A stretch of DNA of 23,304 nt from Amoebidium appalachense. Its lineage: Eukaryota > Ichthyosporea. The position numbers were made by a program, and so were the translations under genes. The DNA is taken from contig CAVNZM010000060.1 in NCBI GenBank assembly GCA_963693365.1, positions 1-23,304 of the forward strand, given 5' to 3'. Below the pieces are notes generated by a model. The model saw only the letters and a program-made list of their open reading frames with translations. It had not been told where the DNA came from and made no database searches. Each line of letters starts with the position of its first letter. Position 1 is the stretch's first letter. This document shows, piece after piece, positions 18,086 through 23,304 of the stretch.

Positions 18086-18143
18086 GGGAGGGGGGGGGGG
18101 AGGGGGAGGGGGGAAGGGGGGGGGACAGGGGGGGGGGGGGGGC
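18086..18143. repeat. G-rich tract
   Basis: G runs separated by single A or C, with G-quadruplex potential. It is followed by non-repetitive DNA to about 18228. Confidence 0.8.
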
Positions 18144-18226
18144 GATTTCGCCGATTTTCTCAGCAGCCCAATTAAGGAAAAAACTCTGGCACGTTCCCCC
18201 GGGGCTGGGTCACTTGGTATCAGCTG

Positions 18227-18229
<3 letters not shown>

Positions 18230-18285
<56 letters not shown>
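18230..18285. repeat. (GT)28 microsatellite
   Basis: Uninterrupted GT repeat that runs into GCGCGC. Confidence 0.9.
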
Positions 18286-18291
<6 letters not shown>

Positions 18292-18299
18292 CTAGCGTT

Positions 18300-18508
18300 T
18301 TGTGTTGCCATGTTGCTCGAGCCAACCAATACATCTAATAAAGAGATTATAACCACGTGTGTTTAACAAAAAATTAGGATGTTGCCATTTTCGAGCTGCT
18401 GGGTGTCTGTGAATGTGTGGTGTGTGTGCTGCGGTATAAGGTGGTATATCAATCTCCATTTAGCAATAAATGACCGTTCAAATTTGTCATGTATGTGTTG
18501 TTTAAGCT

Positions 18509-18540
<32 letters not shown>

Positions 18541-18677
18541 CCCAAAAAAAAACAAAAAACCAAACAAAAGACAAACAAGATAAATAACACTAAATAAATA
18601 ATAAAGAATAATTTAAAAACTGTCAACACACAAAGAAGGCACACATGCACACACACACACACATGCACACACGCGCG

Positions 18678-18716
<39 letters not shown>

Positions 18717-19500
18717 ACACACACCACACGCGCGCATGCGCACAAACACACACATAGACGCTCGCGCGCACACACACACACACGCGCACACGTTCCCCCT
18801 AACCCTCTTTCCCTTCCCCCCCCCCCCCCCCCCCCCCCCCCTTCTCTTCCCACATTCAAAAACCCGGTACATTTCCCTTGTGTTAATACAGAATTCTGTG
18901 AACCCCTGTCCACCCCAAAATTAAAAAAAATAAATAAATAAATAAATACATACAAATCATTGAACTTCATTCAACACTAAAGCCAAAAAAAAAAGAATTT
19001 ATGCTATTACAGGCAATCTATTTCACCAACAGTCTCTTTGCGGTTCAAAATCTCACAGTCTTTCCATCTCCCCACAACCACCAGCGAAAAACATGTTGAA
19101 CTTAGAGTGGACTCGCATTACCCAGAAACAATGTGTTTGTAGACCTTACCGTGAGCATCATTGCTGAACAAATTGTAGCCCACTGGATATAGATGGCAAA
19201 TTGGGCCCGGATCCCCCCATCCCCCCCCCCCCCCCCCCCCCCCCCCCCACCAAAAAAAAAAAAAAAAGAAAAAAAAGAAAAAGGAAAAAAAAACAACACA
19301 CACCCACACCCACACCCAAAGAGTCGAGACAATAGAAAGAAAAGATGTACTGGTAACAAAGTTGAATAACCCAATCGGCATTACAGAAAACAGGTGCAAC
19401 CCCCTCCCCCCCCCCCCCCCCCCCCGCCTCACATCAACGACAACAACAGCAAAACAAAGGCAACCAAAGAGAAGAAAAAAAAAAACACAGAATAACAAAA
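18300..19500. other. Repeat-rich intergenic DNA
   Basis: Contains poly(C)-poly(A) junctions near 18511-18549 and 19209-19267, a (CA)n block at 18640-18790 and poly(C) at about 18818-18841. The interval 18960-19200 is ordinary AT-rich sequence with no supported gene. Confidence 0.65.
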
Positions 19501-19514
19501 GCAATAAATCTCTC

Positions 19515-19860
19515 CTGTGTACGTGTATGTGCGTGTGTGTACGGGTTTGCAAAGATGATGTGTACGTGTGTGTCGGTGTGTTTAGGGTATGTGTAGATGT
19601 GTCTATTCGTGTGTACGTATGAAGTGTAAAGGGCGAAGATGGGTCGGTGTGCAAGTGCGTACGTGTGTATACGTGTGTGTAGGTGTGTGTAGGTGTGTGC
19701 TGGTGTGCGTGTGATGGGTGGCGTGTATGGAAAGCCTGTATAAATGTGTCTACGTGTGTGTACGTGTGTAAAAGGAATGTGTATGGGCGCGTTGTGTGCG
19801 TTTTTAGGCTGAGTATATGTGTGTGTATATGTGTGTATGTGTGGTGTGTATGAAGATGTG
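19515..19860. repeat. Degenerate GTGTGTAYG repeat
   Basis: Imperfect (GT)n containing many GTGTGTACGTGTG and GTGTGTAGGTGTG words. Confidence 0.8.
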
Positions 19861-19984
19861 GGTGCCCGTCTCAACAGGGCGGAGGGGGAGGGGGGGGGGG
19901 GGGGGTAGCATGTGTTGCAGAGTACACTTGCATTTTTATCTCCCTCTTCTAATCCGTGCCCAAGCTGCTCGAGAAAACTTGGAG

Positions 19985-20285
19985 AAAACACACACACATT
20001 CACAGCCAACAAACAAGCACACGCACGCCGTGGTCCAAGACACACAAACACCCACACACGCATAATCTACACCATACGACAAACCGTTCACGCACGCACA
20101 CATGCAGGCACACACGCACGCACACACACATACACAACACACCCACACACCTCACACAACACAACAAGGCTGAGACAAGAATACACACACGCGCACATGC
20201 ATGACATTGTTAGACACATACACTGTGCTTAATACACGGCACCCTAACAAACACATGCACACACGCACACGCTCGCGCGCGCGTG

Positions 20286-20317
<32 letters not shown>

Positions 20318-20535
20318 CAAACACACACAGACACACACACACACATGCAAGCAAGCACGCACACACAAGCATGCATGCGGGACGCTGTGTGAAACAGGCA
20401 AACATACGCCGTCTTCGCGAGACGCAAACGCACACGCACACACCCACACACACGCACTCGTACACACACACACACGACTCAAACGCACACACCCGCACGC
20501 ACACACACACACACACACATCCACACATCCCTCCC
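19985..20535. repeat. CA-rich degenerate microsatellite block
   Basis: Long interrupted (CA)n with CACGCA and GCGCGC variants; frames on both strands here are Thr/His or Cys/Val repeats and not genes. Confidence 0.85.
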
Positions 20536-20729
20536 TTCCCCCCCTCCCATCCTCCCCAACACACACACTTTCGTTGGTTTATTGGTTCAATGAGAGGAGG
20601 ATGCATGGGCAAAGCCCTCCTGCCATTTCCCAAACCTAGACAAAAACTCTCTAACAATTGCCACACTCTATTCGGTTGTGTAAAACAAACATGCTGCATC
20701 CAGTCTCTGTGACGGTAAACTTCAAACAA

Positions 20730-20984
20730 CTAAATTGTATAGTTTCTACACAATTCAAATACAAATATGATATTAGAATATTCTTGCAATGGCCCATTGT
20801 CGAATACCTCTTTTAATGCATTATTTCGGTCACTGAGCCGAAAGGAATTAATACATAGTCTTCCAACAGAAAACCTACCGAAACACAAGTCATGCGCATA
20901 TAGTAAGAAAATTACAATATGTCCCCCCCCGACTTTGTTCATTTTAGCGCCGCTGAGATCCAAAATGTCTACCAATGCAGCCAT
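20730..20984 (-). CDS. Weak candidate small ORF, 84 residues, unknown
   Basis: A minus-strand ATG at 20984 opens a frame without simple repeats: MAALVDILDLSGAKMN.., then RLCINSFRLSDRNNALKEVF, to TAG. It is one of few non-repetitive frames in this half of the window. No domain is recognised, no promoter is evident, and the complementary strand is also partly open, so chance or an old element fragment is as likely. Confidence 0.2.
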   Translation of the reverse strand: MAALVDILDLSGAKMNKVGGGHIVIFLLYAHDLCFGRFSVGRLCINSFRLSDRNNALKEVFDNGPLQEYSNIIFVFELCRNYTI

Positions 20985-21048
20985 ACCTTATGAAAGCAGT
21001 CGTATGACTCCCTCCCTCCCTCCCCCCCTCCCCCCCCCCCCCCCCCCC

Positions 21049-21080
<32 letters not shown>

Positions 21081-21158
21081 AATCAAGCCCTGAACGTTAA
21101 CACCACCACCACACGATGATGCCCTTCAACACCCCTCCTTAGTCACATCATCTTCTTT

Positions 21159-21182
21159 CCCCCCCCCCCCCCCCCTTTTTTT

Positions 21183-21216
<34 letters not shown>
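21159..21216. repeat. C17-T9-G32 homopolymer block
   Basis: Runs of C, then T, then G abut directly. The C and G runs are complementary with a T loop. More G-rich sequence continues to about 21261. Confidence 0.8.
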
Positions 21217-21217
<1 letters not shown>

Positions 21218-21227
21218 GGGGAGGGGG

Positions 21228-21262
<35 letters not shown>

Positions 21263-21619
21263 ATCGGAGGGAAGGGTGGGTGAAGGAACAGGGGGAGAGG
21301 AGGGGAAAGGTGATAGGGAGGGGGGGGGGGGGGGGAGTTCTAACTGTGCGTTTTGTGCATTCGTGTGTGTGTCATTCGTGTGGGTGTCATTCGTGTGTGT
21401 GTGTGCGTGCATGTATTGGTGAGTAGGTTCAAGTGGTGTGACTGTATGTGTGTGTGTTTGCAGTCATCATGGACGTACGCCGTGCACGTATAAAAATTGC
21501 ACAGAGCACAAACACACTCATGAAGTGTGAGCACCAGTCCACATTTCCTCGGCTTTCATCGACATACTTTCCCAGACACGTGTGCGCTACCAAACTTCTC
21601 TGAAAAGACCAAATATACA

Positions 21620-21880
21620 CGGCCTCCCCCCAACTGCCAGGGAGGGAGAGAGGGAGAGGGGGGAGGAAGGGAGGGAGGGAGGGCAGGAGGAAGGGAGGGA
21701 TGGAGTGTCATCTTCACTTGATTCTCAGCAAGACTTAGAAGTTGAGTTTTGTATTTGTTTATTAGTTTGTTGTAGTTTGTTTCCTTTTCCTTTCTTCCTT
21801 TCTTTCTTTCCTTTATGTTTCCGTGTACACGACATCTTAGATCTGTGTACGTATCGACATACTTAGCTCGCGCACACGTT
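21620..21880. other. GGGA-rich block and unique DNA before the large inverted repeat
   Basis: GGGA-type repeats (about 21640-21700) are followed by AT-rich sequence with a CTTT tract (about 21780-21815). No gene is seen. Confidence 0.55.
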
Positions 21881-22249
21881 TGGATTGGGCGATGGACTTG
21901 GTAAGGTTCGAATCGAATCGCGAAGGGCCGCCAGGCCCGGAGCACGGAGCACGGAGCACGGCGCCCGGCCCGCGCGGGGTCTGGGGGGACGGCGTCCGGG
22001 GGGGACGGCGTGGGGCAGGGCGGCCCGGGTCTGGGGGGACGGGGTCTGGGGGGGAGATCATCCACTCCGCCCCGTCCCCCCCAGACCCCGTCCCCCCAGA
22101 CCCGGGCCGCCCTGCCCCACGCCGTCCCCCCGGACGCCGTCCCCCCAGACCCCGCGCGGGCCGGGCGCCGTGCTCCGTGCTCCGTGCTCCGGGCCTGGCG
22201 GCCCTTCGCGATTCGATTCGAACCTTACCAAGTCCATCGCCCAATCCAA
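21880..22249. repeat. Large GC-rich inverted repeat, arms about 175 bp
   Basis: The left arm 21880-22055 is the reverse complement of 22075-22249, apart from one base of length difference in a G run. The spacer is 19 nt (22056-22074). The outer ends read TTGGATTGGGCGATGGACTT and its complement. Each arm holds three copies of CGGAGCA and several GGGGTCTGGGGGGACGG-like words. Reading frames on both strands mirror each other and are not evidence of a gene. Confidence 0.92.
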
Positions 22250-22336
22250 TATTGGACTAGTCACGTGGCCTGGTAACTTTGAGATCACACCACACCAAAC
22301 CATCTCCGATCCGATCGCGATCAATCTATTTCCCAC

Positions 22337-22431
22337 TTTCCACTTTTCCCACTTAAAATCGAAAAAGAGAAAAAAAAAGGGGACAAAACAAACGATACAA
22401 CATTACCCACTTTTAAGTGGGAAAGTGGCCA
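22337..22431. repeat. Smaller inverted repeat around TTAAGTGGG
   Basis: CCACTTTTCCCACTTAAAA near 22338 nearly pairs with TTTTAAGTGGGAAAGTGG near 22412. The inner palindrome CCCACTTTTAAGTGGG is perfect. Confidence 0.65.
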
Positions 22432-22660
22432 GAGAGAGAGAGAGAGAGAAAAGAGCTAAGTCTACACGAGAGAGAGAGAGAGAGAAAAAAGCTAAGTCTA
22501 CATGAGAGAGAGAGAGAGAGAGAAAAAAGCTAAGTCTACACGAGAGAGAGAGAGAGAGAGAAAAATCTAAGTCTACACGAGAGAGAGAGAGAGAGAAAAA
22601 AGCTAAGTCTACATGAGAGAGAGAGAGAGAGAAAAGAGAGAGAGAGAAAAAAGCTAAGTC
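22432..22660 (+). repeat. Minisatellite of (GA)n plus AAAAGCTAAGTCTACA
   Basis: Six copies of CTAAGTC start at 22456, 22492, 22530, 22567, 22603 and 22654. The spacing is 36-38 bp except for the last (51 bp, with an extra GA block). Confidence 0.9.
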
Positions 22661-22950
22661 TTGACCCGGGCAGGGGGGGGGGGGGCAGGCGAGGCACGTG
22701 AGGCAGGGGGGGCACGTGAGGCACGTGAGGCAGGGGGGGCAGGCGAGGCACGTGAGGCAGGTGAGGCACGCGAGGCAGGCGAGGCACGTGAGGCAGGTGA
22801 GGCAGGGGGGCAGGGGGGCAGGCGAGGCAGGGGGGGGGGGGGGGCACGTGAGGCAGGGGGCACGCGGGGCAGGGGGGCACGTGAGGAAGGGGGCACGCGG
22901 GGGGGGGGGGGGGGCACGCGGGCACGTGGGCGCGTGGGGGGGGGGGGGGG
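22661..22950 (+). repeat. GGCACGTGAGGCAG minisatellite with CACGTG sites
   Basis: A G-rich array of GAGGCACGTGAGGCAGG-type words with G runs. Eight CACGTG palindromes were counted by eye. The Pro- and Ala/Glu/Gly-rich frames on the two strands are compositional. Confidence 0.88.
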
Positions 22951-22952
22951 GG

Positions 22953-23304
22953 TGTAAACAGTTGGACTAGTTAGGATAAGGCAGAGTACAACTGAATCAA
23001 AATAAAGACAGAGAACGGGTAGAAAGGCACACGCGGCCAGGTTGCTTTTACTATGGGCCGACTCAGTCTGTCTCAGACTTCACTGATGTGATCCCCGTAC
23101 TGGGACGGCTTTCTTATATAGCCCCCAGGTTTTGGATCAAGGCCCAGGATTGGTTCATCCGCGGCCAGCGCGGGTGGCAACATGCCATTCGTGATTCTGG
23201 TGCGGTCCGAGCCAGTCAGACCTTTGTCCTATTTATGCAAACCTCTTATTGGTTCACTTCGTTTATGTGGTATGCAGCTGAAGAACCATATATGGTTCAA
23301 TTCT
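22953..23304 (-). mobile_element. Possible LTR fragment, cut by the window edge
   Basis: Read on the minus strand, the segment resembles an LTR: CCAAT (23252-23248) then GCATAAATAG (23238-23229), CCAAT (23153-23149) then TATATAAG (23120-23113), then a non-repetitive 160-base stretch ending AACTGTTTACA at 22953, directly next to poly(G). The ..CA end fits LTR ends. The other end, the second LTR and any target duplication lie outside. An ordinary minus-strand promoter is an equally valid alternative. Confidence 0.4.
23283..23298. repeat. 16-bp perfect palindrome
   Basis: GAACCATATATGGTTC. It could be a transcription-factor site or part of the putative LTR's U3. Confidence 0.6.

Noticed and set aside
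21880-21925. tRNA-like B box GGTTCGAATC
   Set aside because: No box A at proper distance, no cloverleaf, and the site lies in both arms of the inverted repeat.
21885-22505. Pro/Gly/Arg-rich 206-residue frame over the large inverted repeat
   Set aside because: The same peptide appears on both strands because the DNA is a palindrome; GC composition keeps it open.
22536-22957. Pro/His- and Ala/Glu/Gly-repeat frames
   Set aside because: Translation of the minisatellite in several frames and both strands; no start context or unique part.

Overview
The window is nuclear eukaryotic DNA. It holds a multi-exon gene with canonical GT..AG introns, a strong-context ATG, a secretory signal peptide and an AATAAA signal. 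Around the gene lies DNA dominated by (CT)n, (CA)n, poly(C) and poly(G). The lineage cannot be fixed from sequence alone. The mix of long simple-repeat introns and a PAN/Apple plus Cna-B/SdrD-B-like architecture suggests a unicellular or algal eukaryote; this is inference.

Layout. Positions 1-1500 hold decayed retroelement coding sequence: an endonuclease/exonuclease/phosphatase (EEP) domain remnant on the minus strand, bounded by two inverted copies of one 3'-end-like sequence. Positions 1500-2097 are the 5' flank. Positions 2098-12790 (+) are one gene that I assemble from 14 exons. It encodes a predicted 1093-residue secreted modular protein: signal peptide, PAN/Apple module (type A), four copies of an 8-codon linker plus a type B PAN/Apple module, two more type A modules, four beta-sandwich repeats of Cna-B/SdrD-B type, and an Asp/Tyr/Gly/Asn-rich tail. 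Every intron is phase 1 and every internal exon is a multiple of 3, so cassettes can be gained or lost without breaking the frame. The B cassettes are tandem genomic units of about 1.28 kb (positions 2890-8275) and the A cassettes are units of about 0.77 kb (8276-9825), followed by a deleted A remnant. A 58-bp sequence on the left side of the array (2831-2888) recurs on its right side (10167-10224).

Positions 12960-23304 contain no gene that I can support. They hold simple repeats plus several structured elements: a 28-bp-arm palindrome (13604-13663); a probable non-autonomous Tc1/mariner-superfamily element with 26-bp terminal inverted repeats and flanking TA (14228-16186); a 59-nt alternating purine-pyrimidine tract (17401-17459); a C17-T9-G32 self-complementary homopolymer block (21159-21216); a GC-rich inverted repeat with arms of about 175 bp (21880-22249); two minisatellites (22456-22950); and a possible LTR running off the right edge in minus orientation (22953-23304).

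The most interesting system here is the exon-cassette array: a surface or secreted protein gene whose PAN/Apple domains are being multiplied in whole intron-plus-exon units inside what looks like one original intron. All homology calls are by eye. Long homopolymer runs may be mis-sized in the assembly.
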